This document shows positions 1 through 11,739 of a stretch of DNA of 64,000 nucleotides, piece by piece. Origin of the DNA: Psococerastis gibbosa (taxonomy: Eukaryota; Arthropoda; Insecta; Psocodea; Psocidae). The DNA is taken from assembly GCA_963971405.1 (NCBI GenBank), contig OZ020490.1, positions 5,690,874 to 5,754,873 of the forward strand. The letters run 5' to 3'. Below the pieces are notes generated by a model, which saw nothing but the letters and a program-made list of their open reading frames with translations, was not told the DNA's origin and made no database searches. Both the position numbers and the translations under genes were made by a program. Position 1 is the first letter of the stretch; each line of letters opens with the position of its first letter.

Positions 1-139
1 GACTTTTGAACGTAGTAGGAGCTGGATGCCCAGTGTTTAGATTGTTATCTTTGACAAGTTACTGCAAGTCAGAGCTTCCAACAAGAAACATTGTCTTTCC
101 ACAAACTATAACGAAGACCGTCCCTCTGGTTACACTTTC

Positions 140-232
140 CCTTAAGAAAAGAAGAAAGAAAATTGGCTTTATTTTCCATATGGGCGAATTTTGTGGCCTT
201 TCGGCCCACTCTTACAATTAACCCAATAATTT
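140..232 (-). mobile_element. Retrotransposon 3'-terminal fragment
   Basis: Contains the block with GGGCCGAAAGG, AAATTCGCCCATATGG and AAATAAAGACAATTTTC followed by a TTTC-rich tail when read on minus. The same block recurs at 28499-28575, 38065-38155, 44507-44570 and, degraded, 53660-53725, always ending in the tail, as a retroposon 3' end would. Confidence 0.55.
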
Positions 233-298
233 CCCTTAACTCAGCAACTGAAACCCGAAACCGCCACAGGCACACAAGCACAGGCCACCCTTATTGAC

Positions 299-568
299 TT
301 GCCAATACCCAGGTCCCTGCCCAGGGCAGCGACCATTCCTTTTTGCAGGACCACCACCGCCCACGACTACCCCCCCTTCCTACCTGTATCGCATCGGAGT
401 CCTGCTTCTGACATCTGCCCCCTGTGTAACGAAGGCCAAATGAATGCAGAGCATCTACCCGAGTGCCCAGCCCTGGTAGAAGACGGGGAAGACCACACGG
501 ACGACATCTTCCGGGAGACAGCAAGGAGATACTGGTGGTCAGCGCATCACCAAATGGGAAAAGGCTAA
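299..568 (+). pseudogene. Non-LTR retrotransposon C-terminal fragment (CCHC-like)
   Basis: The open frame has ICPLCNEGQMNAEHLPECPAL, the CxxC..H..C zinc-knuckle-like motif found after the RT/RNase H region of many non-LTR retrotransposon ORFs, then ARRYWWSAHHQM. A related degraded copy lies at 16080-16310. The upstream RT is missing; this is a fossil. Confidence 0.6.
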
Positions 569-696
569 TCTGCCAAGGGTGGGCGTTGGCTAGCAAGTAC
601 TTTCCCTTAGCTCAGGCAGCTGTGTCGGCCGCTAGTTTTCGTCCCCTTTTTGATTCGCTCCCCTAGCGTATAGCCACTCAACCACAAGCCACAGTC

Positions 697-1996
697 TTTG
701 ACAAGTTGCTACAGGTCAGAGATTACTTACTACAAGAAGCACTGTGTTTCCGCTACTTCACTTCACTTCTAATCGTCCTTTCCAAAGTGTGGGCATAAGG
801 GGAGAGACCCCCCTCCCCCTACGGCACCCGAAAGACATGACTCTTTTTCTCCTTCTAGATCCAGACAGTTGACCCCTCTTGCTCCAGGTCAGAGATTACT
901 ACAAGAAGCACTGTTTCCGCTAGCTAAGCCCATGGCCTTAGACATCACCCTCTAATCTTCCTTTCCAAAGAGTGGGCATAAGGGGAGACCCCCACCCCCC
1001 TATGGCACCCGAAAGACATGTACTCTTTTTCTCCTTCCAGATCCAGACACTTGACCCCTCTTGCTCCAGGTCAGAGATTACTACAAGAAGCACTGTTTCC
1101 GCTAGCTACGCCCATGGCCTTAGACTTCACCCTCTAATCTTCCTTTCCAAAGAGTGGGCATAAGGGGAGACCCCCACCCCCCTATGGCACCCGAAAGACA
1201 TGTACTCTTTTTCTCCTTCCAGATCCAGACACTTGACCCCTCTTGCTCCAGGTCAGAGATTACTACAAGAAGCACTGTTTCCGCTAGCTACGCCCATGGC
1301 CTTAGACTTCACCCTCTAATCTTCCTTTCCAAAGAGTGGGCATAAGGGGAGACCCCCACCCCCCTATGGCACCCGAAAGACATGTACTCTTTTTATCCTT
1401 CCAGATCCAGACACTTGACCCCTCTTGCTCCAGGTCAGAGATTACTACAAGAAGAACTGTTTCCGCTAGCTACGCCCATGGCCTTAGGCTTCACCCTCCA
1501 ATCTTCCTTTCCAAAGAGTGGGCATAAGGGGTGACCCCCACCCCCCTATGGCACCCGAAAGACATGTACTCTTTTTCTCCTTCCAGATCCAGACACTTGA
1601 CCCCTCTTGCTCCAGGTCAGAGATTACTACAAGAAGCACTGATTCCGCTAGCTACGCCCATGGCCTTAGACATCACCCTCTAATCTTCCTTGTCAAAGAG
1701 TGGGCATAAGGGGAGACCCCTCCCCTCCCCTGTGGCCCCCGAAAGACATGTACTCTTTGTTTCCTTCCAGATTCAGGCAGCTGGCCTCTCATCTTGCTCC
1801 AGGGCAGAGATTACTACAAGAAGCACTGTTTCCGTTAGCTACGCCCATGGCTTAATGGCTTTACCTGTAATCATACGATCCAAAGAGGGTAGGTAATATG
1901 GCCAATATGGGGAGACTCCTACTCCCACCCCTGGTATCCGGTGGACATGTACTCTTTTCCCCTTCCCAATCCAGACAGCTGACCTCCTTAACTCTA
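697..1996. repeat. 182-bp tandem repeat array
   Basis: About six full units (near 789-971, 972-1153, 1154-1335, 1336-1517, 1518-1699, 1700-1883) flanked by diverged partial units. Units 3 and 4 differ by very few bases, so the array expanded recently. Each unit has AGTGGGCATAAGGGG, a pyrimidine tract ending CTTCCAG, and GATTACTACAAGAAGCACTG. An open 63-codon frame repeats in each unit but follows from the period and resembles no known protein. A further diverged fragment sits near 50-120. Confidence 0.9.
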
Positions 1997-3869
1997 GTTA
2001 GTGCATGCCGCCGCGTCTTACCCGGTTTTGGCTCTTCCAAGAGTTAGGCTCAGCGGTGTAGCCGAAAAAATTGGAACTACAAAAAAACCCGGAAGGGGAA
2101 CGCCAAAAAAATGATGCACTCCCCAATGCAACAGCGCGCAATGTACACTGAACAGCATTGGGGCCCCGTCTGTAATTCAAAGCCAGTTCGGCAACCATTC
2201 GGTCTATTCTTAGTATGGAAAGGGTACCATCCAACGAGGGGGACGAATGGAGCCGAACAGCGGCGAGAAGTGCCGAACTGCTGATGGCGCGACTAAAATA
2301 TTGACCTTGTGCAGATCGCTTGTTTATTATGGTGGAGGGATATATGGTTGAGTGCCGGTTGCACCTCCCAGCTTGCCGGTAAGCAGCTAAGGGGCTTTTG
2401 CTATGGTGGTGCAACTGGGCCTGGGTCATATGGTGGGCTTCTCTGTACAATATGACACTGCACAGGGGCCTGGGGGTCATTGCGAGATAGGCAGGCGTGC
2501 ATTTTTGGGGCCTTTTCTGTTATCATTCCCCGTTACTTTTTTGGGGTTTTACTTAAGGCCAAACCGTAGGGTTGTGGCCTTGACCGTTGAGCGTTGAATA
2601 CATTGAAATATAATAGAACTGGAGCGGCAGGAGTCATAATATGACTTACGAGGCACCCGTTAACCATAAGCCAACTATCAAGTAACAACGCAAAATATAT
2701 CAAAGTCTTACACATTGCAGCATAGCAAAGCGGATACTTGGACCCGGTCAAAAACTCTGTAGTTTAGTAGTTAGCTTGTGCAGACTATTTCCCCGCCGAA
2801 TTGCGTACTTATCTTGTGCAGGCTACACTAGTAGCCATATTGATAACGGTCTCCAGCCACAGGATCGTTGAATATCCATTTTATAAACAAAGCCCCGCGT
2901 CTCGTACCTGTTCCGTATTTGACTTGTATTATTTCAAATAATTGCAGTTTTACCTATTTCTGGCGCTTTACTGTCAAATTAAGTGTTGAGCTTCTGACTA
3001 AAGTACATTTCATTACAAAAGTTGGAGGTTTTTCTTCCCTGTGGGGCACGTAAAAATGTTCTAAAAGGTATGTTTTTAATTGCTTCATGAACAAATTTTA
3101 GACCTAATGTAATTGTAATATTTGGTTCAGTCAATAGTGTAAGCATGTCTACGCGTATACTACAGTATACCCTTCTATCGATTTTTACTATACCACTGCG
3201 GTTTAAAACATATTTTTAAGAACCCTCGGCAGACATTTCCAGGCCAGTCACGTGACCCACTCCGGTTTGGCCTTAATATATACCTGAAAAACAGTATTGT
3301 AAGCTTGTAGTTGTTTTTACTTACATGACGTATTAATATTATTTAACATGCCAAAACACAGATAGCATACATCGGCTATATCCTTCAAAATTTGTTCGAA
3401 TGCTGAGGTACGGTAGGTATCCTCAGTGCCGGGCCGAGGTACTTTTGGGCTAGTGGCAAAGTGAAGAATTTGCGCCCTCAAATATATATTAATATAGTCT
3501 TCTTCTTTTAATGCCTCTTCTATCGAAGATTGTCACAAGAAAATTTATAGCCGATAGCGCAGGCCCACCTCGCCACCCCCTAGGCCCGGGCTTGGGAATC
3601 CTTGTGGCGTTGGTCCCACATAAATTCGCACAAAATTAATAATAATAATAATTATTATAATGCGTGTATTTATAAAAAAAAACGTTACAATTTTTATCAC
3701 CACAGTCGAGTGTATACAGTACGGTATACTGTCCTATAGTGTCCTCTAGCTGTTTGCCGTTGCGTTTTGCTCCTCGCCTTCGCCTTTCCCTACTTTCGAC
3801 CTTTTGAGTGGGAGTTGGCCTATGTGACACAGTTGACGAGTGGTAAAATTAAGGGAATTATCACATCTT
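1997..3869. other. Non-repetitive stretch without a supported gene
   Basis: A 160-codon minus-strand open frame at 1998-2480 lies in relatively GC-rich sequence, but it has no recognisable domain, no spliced continuation and odd composition. I do not call it a gene. The remainder is AT-rich with no features I can support. Confidence 0.4.
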
Positions 3870-4262
3870 AATGTATCGCTCATGCACGAGAAAAGTGACA
3901 CATTTCTAAATATTGACTTTTGAGATAAATCAAAGTTTAGTTCTGACCATTTTTTAGTTTTTATTTGTGGTGTTGTACACTTAATACTTTTGAGATATGA
4001 CAGTTTACTTGAAAGAGAAGTATAATTACCACGTCAAAGCCTGGAGCACATTCCGAATTGTGTCAGTATTGCCAAACCCGAAGTAGTCAAACTTGACAAT
4101 GGATCAGTGACAAAACGCAATTTTATGGAAACAAATTAAACTATAGATATGTGACACTACATTCATAAATTTCGCTATATATTCCTCGACATTTTTGTAT
4201 AAATAACTCAATTTTGCAATTTTTTGAAATGTGTCGCTTTTCTCGTGCATGAGCGATATTAG
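3870..4262. mobile_element. MITE with about 33-bp terminal inverted repeats
   Basis: The left end TATCGCTCATGCACGAGAAA is mirrored at 4226-4260, with about 33 near-complementary bases at each end and an AT-rich core without an ORF. TA flanks both ends, compatible with a TA target, but the superfamily is not determined. Confidence 0.65.
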
Positions 4263-4371
4263 ATGTAAGACTAAGATATTATTTCTTTCCTATTTATACG
4301 TACAGTAGGCCAAGGCTAGTGAGCTTTGTGATGGTAAAAATGTTCGATTCCGAGATTTCAACAGAGTTTAC

Positions 4372-5513
4372 CATTGGCGTAAATTCCCAAAATATCTATG
4401 GGGGGCTTTAGGACCCCTAGACTTTGATGTTCTTAAATTCCTTTCGGTAGGTACTCATTCACTTCTGAAGTCTGCCTAACAAATTATATGACTTTTTTAT
4501 TATTTAATTTTTTTTAATGTGTATGAAATACCTAACATTATACACTATACTATTCAACTACAGACTAATGACAAAAAATTAAAATGTATGTGAGCTTTCC
4601 GCCTGTTTTCGAATTTTAAAAATTAAAATTTTTTTTGTTTTTAATCTCCTTAAATGGTTTTTGTCGGTTTCTGACACGCTCAGCGACCTAGTCTCATCCC
4701 CTATGCAAGATGGCCAGATTGATGAACCTCTCTCTCGTAGGCGCGGATTTAGAAATTTTTCTCGGAGCGGGCGGGAGAATTTTGCCTAAAATTGGAGCCT
4801 ATGCTGCTTTTAACTTCCAAGTATATGTAGCCAGTATACATTTTATGCTCTGGAGAAGGGGGGCCCGGGGATATCTCCCGGAGAAAAAAAAAGAATAATA
4901 AGCCCAAAATAGCGAGGTTTTACGCAAGCGCATCTTGCAAGCGGTACAGTTTACATTTTACCAAGCACGTAGCCAGGATTTTATTTCGGGAGGGGCTAAC
5001 TACCAGGGGGTTGGGCCGGTTGGGGGGGGGGGGGTATGGAATACCCCAGTAAAACGGCGGGTCAAGCCTTCCGTAATCTGCGGAAGTATCTTGCACTATC
5101 GAATCTACTGTAGGCCTATATTCACTGGATCGAGCGCGAACAAATATAAATAAACTAAAAAAACATGCTTCCCCCTTTTTTTACATTTCGGGAGGGGCTT
5201 CAGCCCCCAAAGCCCCCTCCCTGGCTACGTGCCTGCATTTTACCGACGAAGATACCTACCACTGAGGGGTCTCACCCGGAGAAAAGTTTGAAAAAATAGG
5301 CCTGAAGTATTGAGGTTTGAAGAATTTTTTTTGTGAAAGTACTTGGTCAATTTGTTGATTTTTTTCATGTAGTCTTTAATGAACAGTACCTACCTAAGCT
5401 TAGCCTACCAAAAATTGTTATTGTGGATAGTATGCCTTTAGCTTCCGTAACGTCTTTGTTACCAGAAATCCTAAGGCGCTAAGCTCCCCAGGGCCCCCCT
5501 ATTTACGCCAATG
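4372..5513. mobile_element. Non-autonomous hAT-like element (CATTGGCGTAAAT ends)
   Basis: Terminal inverted repeats CATTGGCGTAAAT / ATTTACGCCAATG. Flanks GAGTTTAC and GGATTTAC match at 6 of 8 positions, an eroded 8-bp duplication. It sits inside a TGTCTG element and itself carries the element at 4962-5235. No transposase. Related to 51187-52098 and to one-ended copies near 14389 and 36444. Confidence 0.75.
4962..5235. mobile_element. hAT-like MITE (CACGTAGCC ends), exact 8-bp duplication
   Basis: Ends CAAGCACGTAGCC and GGCTACGTGCCTG. The flanking CATTTTAC at 4954-4961 and 5236-5243 is an exact 8-bp duplication, the hAT signature. It contains a long G run and G-rich and C-rich arms. Sister copy at 9963-10206. 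Confidence 0.85.
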
Positions 5514-5690
5514 GGATTTACACCTTTTGTGGTCCTAGTAACACAAAAAGTGATTTTTACGAAATGTCTGTCTGCCTGTCTGGTGATCGATTTGCGGGCA
5601 AACAACTTGGTGGATTTGGATTGAATTTGGCATGTCGGTTCACAAGGGTCCGGACATTGGACTGTTAGGTCTGTGGCCTGTTTGCAAATA

Positions 5691-7499
5691 AATGATTATT
5701 TATTTATTTACATGTAGGTACTTAGAAACCCTGCATTGACAAAAATATAGCCTACCAGCGTAGACAGCCAGAACATTCAGGTACGGTGCCTATAGTAATA
5801 ACAAATATGGCATTTCGGTATTTCAAATCGCATTTATTTTTAATATCGTCATCATTAGAATATAGTAATACCTTAAGCAGTTTACAGTGAAAATTTTGCA
5901 TAACATTATTACCGGCCGGAACCCACTGGTATGTTATATGTACAAAGCAGTTTTCTCCCTTAAATGGAGAGCACAGAACAATTTATGTACCTACATAATG
6001 TGCCTGGTTAGGTATTAAATGCAATGGTAAATTAACAAAATCTACTAAGCAGCTTGGTGTTCCAAATAACCTGGACACCCTATTTATCTATATTGTTATC
6101 AGAAATTTTGAACAGTTGTAAAAAAATTGATTATAAAGTCAGGGTCAAAATATCTTTTGGTAGAATTAAATATTTGCCGAAATTTATATTGAAGAATTCT
6201 TAATTTATGGTAAGCAAGAGCGGATCCAGTTGAAAATTTGAGTTTTATTTAAAAAAAATTTTACATTTTTTTACTATCATAGGAATTTACTTATTAAGGA
6301 CCACCGCCCCCCCCCCCCCCGTGGATCCGTCATTGATGGCTTGTTAGATCTAGCCACAATGCGAATAAGAATATCCAAGACAAATCCCAGACATAACTGA
6401 GACGATTGTAGTAATTATATCCAAACCATAAGATTTAGACTCATGATTAGCATACTCAATAAAAGGCCATAAATAAAGTTTTCATTTGATGTCACTTTGC
6501 ATAAACTTATGTTGTAAGCTTGTCTCATTTTGTCCATTACCGTTTAGCCGGTGTAGGTTAACACCGAGGACGTAGACCAGTTTGCCAATGGCCCATAATT
6601 CATACGAAAACAATACAAATAATATCCGAAATCCATGGGGTCGTTGGCATTGGACAAGTAATAAGTTTATAAAGACTCATTCAGGATATTATTTAAAAAA
6701 TAAATAAAAAATATTTATGTTAGAAAATCTATGCCCCATATAAAACTTCCTTTCTGAACCACGAAAATATGAAAATTATACTAAAAGATAGTTTTGACCC
6801 GAATTTTGTAATCAAATTTTTGCTGAATTTCCAAATTCGTCATATTAACCTAGATAAATGGGGGTCCAGTGGTCTGGACCACTCTCTACAAGGACAGGTA
6901 ATATAATAGGGCCAAATACATCCAGACACTTCTTAAGCTTTTTACACGTAAACTTTTAACGAAACAGACAAAATTTCTACATAAAGTAGTGTGGTATAGA
7001 GTAAATTGGCAAGATGGGATGATAGTTTAGATTAGATTAGTTAACACATTTTCTCGGGGTTGCCAAAGTTTTGGGTTAAAATCCCGCTGTTGCCATTAAT
7101 GTTTCTTAGTTTCTTGTTAGGTGAGCGTTTTTACGTTAACTCCATACTGGTGACTCCTCACCACCCCCCACCCTTGTATCAGTGCCGAATGAATGTAAAA
7201 AGTTAAGAAGTGTCTGATGATATAAATTTGGAAGGAAGTAGGTATGCAGAAATTTTAATGAAAAAATTGCAACTAGGGTCATTTCAGCAACAGCTCAACA
7301 ATTCGAATTCTATAAACTAGGTAAAGACAAACTTCTACATAGGTTAGGTAGGTTAAGTTTAAAATATTTTATAGGTTCTAGTAAAAAGTAGCTTAGGTAA
7401 CTGCAAAAGGTATATAGGCTAGAAACAATGTAAAGCTTTGTAACTGCCGGGGGTGTTCTCGAACAGTCATGCATTACTTTCCAACAAAAATTAGTATTG
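5691..7499. other. AT-rich stretch without a gene; one dispersed repeat fragment
   Basis: Only a dispersed repeat at about 6510-6665 is recognisable, shared with 13650-13850 and 39290-39375 (AGCTTGTC..., ACACCGAG, GTTTGCCAATGGCC, GTTGGCAT..GGACAAG). A C run lies at about 6307-6320. Nothing coding is seen. Confidence 0.5.
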
Positions 7500-7507
7500 A
7501 AAGGTAC

Positions 7508-7734
7508 CAGTGAAGGGCGCAAGTTACGCAAGGCGTAAGGGCCCCCAGCTAAATGGGGCCCCCACAGAAAGAAAAAAAAACGTAAATTTTTTGGGATTTT
7601 CCGAAAATATATAAAAATTAAAAAAAAAACTAATTTAAGAAAGGAGAACGAAATTCTAAGCCTAGTGTAATTGCAAATTGGGGCCCCACTGCTTTGTCTT
7701 GCGTAAGGGCCCCCAAAAATTTGTTACGCCTCTG
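7508..7734. mobile_element. Short hAT-like MITE, exact 8-bp duplication
   Basis: 227 bp, starting CAGTGAAGGGCG and ending GTTACGCCTCTG. The flanking AAAGGTAC at 7500-7507 and 7735-7742 is an exact 8-bp duplication. Inner GTAAGGGCCCCC blocks are arranged in inverted or direct fashion around an AT-rich core. Confidence 0.8.
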
Positions 7735-8087
7735 AAAGGTACTATCTCTAGACTTTATAGTCACCACCAGATCTTCTAATTCAGAATTCTATGTGGAATT
7801 TGCATGAATAGGTACTTGGGGAAATAGGTTAATTGGATTAATGGTAAAAGTGGGCCGAAGGGTCTAAACTTGGCTCACTTTGAAAATATGGACAATTTGC
7901 ATAATTCTTCTTTCGTTCTAAAGACCCCTGCTTCCGAATTGGTGTGACACACAGCTTGTAATTTTAATGGGCTCTGAACCTCTTAAACTGTTTAAACTCT
8001 TAAATAGGGCATTCATTGATTTTCAAAAATAGCCAAAAAAAGGTGGCGAAAATGGAGTACATACCCTTTATCGCCTTAATATGGGAG

Positions 8088-8327
8088 GAACATGTATACA
8101 AAAGGCGGTTTGTCACTTGAAACTATAAATGCAGGTGAGATAAAAAACGTTCAAAATCGAAATGCTTCTACATTATGGGACGTAATATTTTAATTAATAT
8201 AGATACTCTGATAACATAGGAATCGCATTAAACTTTTTGTTAACTTTTTTTATAATTTATATTCCAGTGATACAACCAACTCAAAAATTACGTTAAGCGA
8301 CAAATCTGCTTTTGCATTCATGCTCCT
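8088..8327. mobile_element. Foldback MITE, related to 43259-43440
   Basis: The ends (GGAACATGTATACAAAAGGCGG and the complement of AAAAGCAGATTTGTCGC) pair imperfectly. A related end with core occurs at 43259-43440. It directly abuts the Harbinger-like MITE at 8330. Confidence 0.45.
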
Positions 8328-8329
8328 AA

Positions 8330-8713
8330 GGCGCCCATTCCACCGACTGGCTAGGACTATTTACAAAAACGGTGACGTGGTAGCAGACATTCAAGACTTA
8401 GGCGGGGTTTCCACCGACCTCGCATTGCAGAATTGACGGAAATGTTTATTTTCCTCTATGCCATAGTTAAAATTGATCAATGATCATACAGTAAAATCAC
8501 AAACAAACAAACTAAAATTAAAAAATGGCGTCATGGGATATGTTAAGTACAAACATTTTAATAGATTTCTATAAAAAGAAAAATTCTAATTTCCGTCAAT
8601 GTCATTTGTATTCTGCAATGCGAGGTCGGTGGAAACGCCACCAAAGTCGTGAATGTCTGCTACCACGTCACCGTTTTGGTAAATAGCCCTAGCCGGTCGG
8701 TGGAATGGGCGCC
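8330..8713. mobile_element. PIF/Harbinger-like palindromic MITE, copy 1
   Basis: GGCGCCCATTCCACCGAC end, mirrored at the right, flanked by TAA on both sides (8327-8329, 8714-8716), as expected for PIF/Harbinger TWA targets. Nearly the whole element is palindromic: outer arms with GGTGACGTGGTAGCAGACATT and inner arms with TTTCCACCGACCTCGCATTG around an AT-rich core. Confidence 0.85.
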
Positions 8714-9535
8714 TAAGGCGGCTTTACTATCTGTCAATAATTTGTCATTTGTGCATCAAAAACTAATGAGATGTTTGTTTTACAGAGACTATTGTGTAGA
8801 TACTTAACTTATCTATTATAGGCCTAAATTAAGTTATAATATGGTAGAGATTTATTATTTATGCCCACCAATAACGAATTATTGACAGATGGAATAACCG
8901 CCCATCTTATTATCGGCTGTAATCTATATAGCCTAATAGTAAACTATATGTGCCTATTCGAACCAAATTCGAACGTGAACCCTAACCTCTGCTTTATTGT
9001 TTGTACAAATATGCGATCCAATTTTCAGCTTTAACACATACCATTCACAAAACATAATATAGTAAAAACTAAAAATTAAAATAACAATTAAACACTGACT
9101 AGAACTTGTACGGGCATTTTCATATTTTCAAATGTAGGTTACTATTAAGGAGACGAAACGGGTTACAATAAGCCAAAGTCTGCAGTATAAGGGTTACTAA
9201 ATCAAGGTTTCGACTTAAAAAAATGTTCAATACTGTATAACAAAGTCTGCCCTTTTTAACAAAAGTTAAGGTGCTAAAAGTAAGTACAGAAGAAAAGAAC
9301 TTGGCTGAAAGAGCAGTCCACATGGTTCCATTGCCATAATCACAAATCAAACATTAAAAAAAAACGGAATATACCGTTTATGAGTAATATTGCACAATGT
9401 GTCCGTATATATAGGCCTACAAATACCGTTCATAAGCACCAGAGACGTTTATAAATTTTTTTTGAGTGGGGGGGGGGGGTATAGCAAATCACCTCAAGCT
9501 ATCAACTTCCCGCGGATATTTAGATGTTGAATCAA

Positions 9536-9800
9536 GTGACGAGGCTGTTTACAAACATGGCCAACTCCAAGTTGTAGAATTTTTCAGGATAGCGGATTTT
9601 CTGTTGAAAATTGCATTAAGTTTATAGCTAACCCTAGACTTCTCAGCGCTTCTGTGCGCAATCTGGCTGCTGTTGTCATTTAATTTTACAGCGTGCAGGT
9701 GGACATTAAAATTTTCTGCAAGGTCGGATCAAAATCCCATTTTGTGAAAACAAAATGGAGTTGGCCATGTTTGTAACCAAGCTCCTCAAGTTACCTAAGA
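9536..9800. repeat. Dispersed repeat with inverted ends (GGCCAACTCC family)
   Basis: Begins with ACAAACATGGCCAACTCC and ends with its complement GGAGTTGGCCATGTTTG; the interior has CTTCTCAGCGCTTCTGTGCGC. Related copies at 46375-46540 (partial) and 57055-57300. Confidence 0.6.
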
Positions 9801-9962
9801 GCACGTTCGAAAAGCCCTGAGGCTGCCCCTCCCCCATATACAGTTTATACGCCACTGTTAGGTTCTCAGAGATACTGTACGAACATAAAATCCCATTTAA
9901 ACTTGCCTATGAGGTAAAATCATTGACATACACCTATATCATATGAATTCCATAACATAGAC

Positions 9963-10206
9963 CAGACACGTAGCCAGGGAGGGGGCTTTGGAGCCCCTCC
10001 CGAAATGTAAAAAAAAGGAAAAAAAATGATTTTTTAGTTTATTTATATTTGTTCTCGCTCGATCCAATGTATATAGGCCTACAGTAGATTCGATAGTGCA
10101 AGATACTTCCGCAGATTACGGAAGTCTTGACCCGCCGTTTTACTGGGGGTATTCCAACCCCCTGGTAGTTAGCCCCTCCCGAAATAAAATCCTGGCTACG
10201 TGCTTG
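9963..10206. mobile_element. hAT-like MITE (CACGTAGCC ends)
   Basis: Mirror-image sister of 4962-5235. Ends CAGACACGTAGCC and GGCTACGTGCTTG; flanks ACATAGAC and ACTTAGAC (7 of 8 identical). Confidence 0.8.
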
Positions 10207-10949
10207 ACTTAGACCATCCGAGGGTTTATGTAATATGTAGGTTATGAAATTCAGAATATATATAGACTACCTTTTATTCAATTAAATTACAAGCTGAAAG
10301 ATACATACAGTATAACAGTTCAACAAAATTAACGACCCGAACTATTTGCAAGGACTCAAAATACAAACACAACTTCATCTACTAATAGTCTAAAATATGC
10401 TAAAAAGGTAATAATTTCCTGTATATTAATATAATATACGTACACTTCGTGTAATTTTATTACTAAACACTGGACAAACTGCGGCATATTTAATATTTTC
10501 AGTTTAATACTGACTTTTTTCGTGTTATGCTTTAACCCGATAAAGATCGCCTCTAAATTTAACATAGTATTAGAGCATAGTATAATAAACTGATGGGTTA
10601 AATTTAGTGGTATTTCTTATGGGAACCGCATGCTTTACTCAAGAATCTTGGTTTTGTAATGTATTGTAGGCAGTAGCGTTACTGCCTTCAAATAGATAGT
10701 AATGGGATAATGTATACTTTACGGTATGTATTCTTAGTTTTTTTTTCAAGACAACAATGCAAAATAATTACAGCTAGTTGAGTAGGCTTACAAATTGCAC
10801 AGGTTTTCTTTTTAATCGCTCTTCAATAGAGATGCCAACAGTGAAAAACATACGGTATAGTACTTCATTCCAAGTTACTACTGTAAATATTATATTGAAC
10901 CAATAAAAATTAGTAATGCAATAAATAATGTTGTACCAACGACCAACGT

Positions 10950-11350
10950 ACTTAAGGGCAAACCAACCGGAGTCGCCTATATTCCAATTTCTGTTCAAAC
11001 TTCAATTTCTCATGAAATATAGAACGTAGAACAATGAAAAAATGCTGAATGAAAAGAAGAATTTTTTCTCCTAATTTTGATGTATAGTATGTGGCCTTAA
11101 CTAACCCCAATTTGCCACAGTTTATAAGCTCCTTCAGCTTGAACTCCTGAGTGACCGTTATTTTTTGCGTATCTAGTTCACTAACTACAGCCGATCGGTA
11201 TTGATGATTGCAACATACTATATATCAAAATTAGGAGAAAAAATTCTTCTTGCGATTCAGCATTTTCTCATTGATCTGCGTTCCATATTTCATGAGAAAT
11301 TATAGTTTGTACAGAAATGGAATATCGGCGACTCCGGTTTGGCCTTAACG
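10950..11350. mobile_element. MITE with about 140-bp inverted arms
   Basis: The left arm (AACCGGAGTCGCC, then TTCTCATGAAATAT, GAATTTTTTCTCCTAATTTTG) is mirrored at about 11213-11348. TTAA-type bases occur at both edges. A fragment of the same end (CTCCGGTTTGGCCTTAA) occurs at about 3259-3276. Confidence 0.65.
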
Positions 11351-11739
11351 TTGTAGAAGTGCAAAGTGGCTCAAATAATGCAGACCAGAAACCTCAATTT
11401 TTACCTACTGACGGGTGAACAGTAGGTTCAAACTGGGGCTTCTGCATCACTTTTTACTAACATCGATTAGCCATAGTCATAGAAAGCGTAGAAAAATAAT
11501 TGGAAATATACTGCAAATGAGCGCACTTACCCTTAAATGATTACTCTATGATCAATATTTCCTGGGAATGGACAGTTTTCCTATAAAATTACCAGCTGTG
11601 ATTGGTTTGTCAATTCATAATAATAGCGCACATGATTAACTTATGGATAATCCTCGCTCTGATTGTTGTTTGGTTGGCTTGCGGGTAGAAATTCTTTCCC
11701 GTTACAATTAATTTCCGGATTTACAGCAAATTTAGTTAA

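Larger units (their letters stand above)
4310..5690 (+). mobile_element. TGTCTG-type element, interrupted by nested insertions
   Basis: Left part (about 4310-4371) and right part (about 5514-5690) together reproduce the start of the TGTCTG family (GATTCCGAGATTTCAAC, then GGATTTACAC, then the TGTCTG microsatellite). The 1.14 kb in between is a later hAT-like insertion. Confidence 0.75.

Noticed and set aside
972..1709. Repeated 63-codon open frames
   Set aside because: They recur only because the 182-bp unit repeats; no known protein similarity.
1998..2480. 160-codon minus-strand open frame
   Set aside because: No recognisable domain, no splice context, and composition like a chance open frame in GC-richer DNA.
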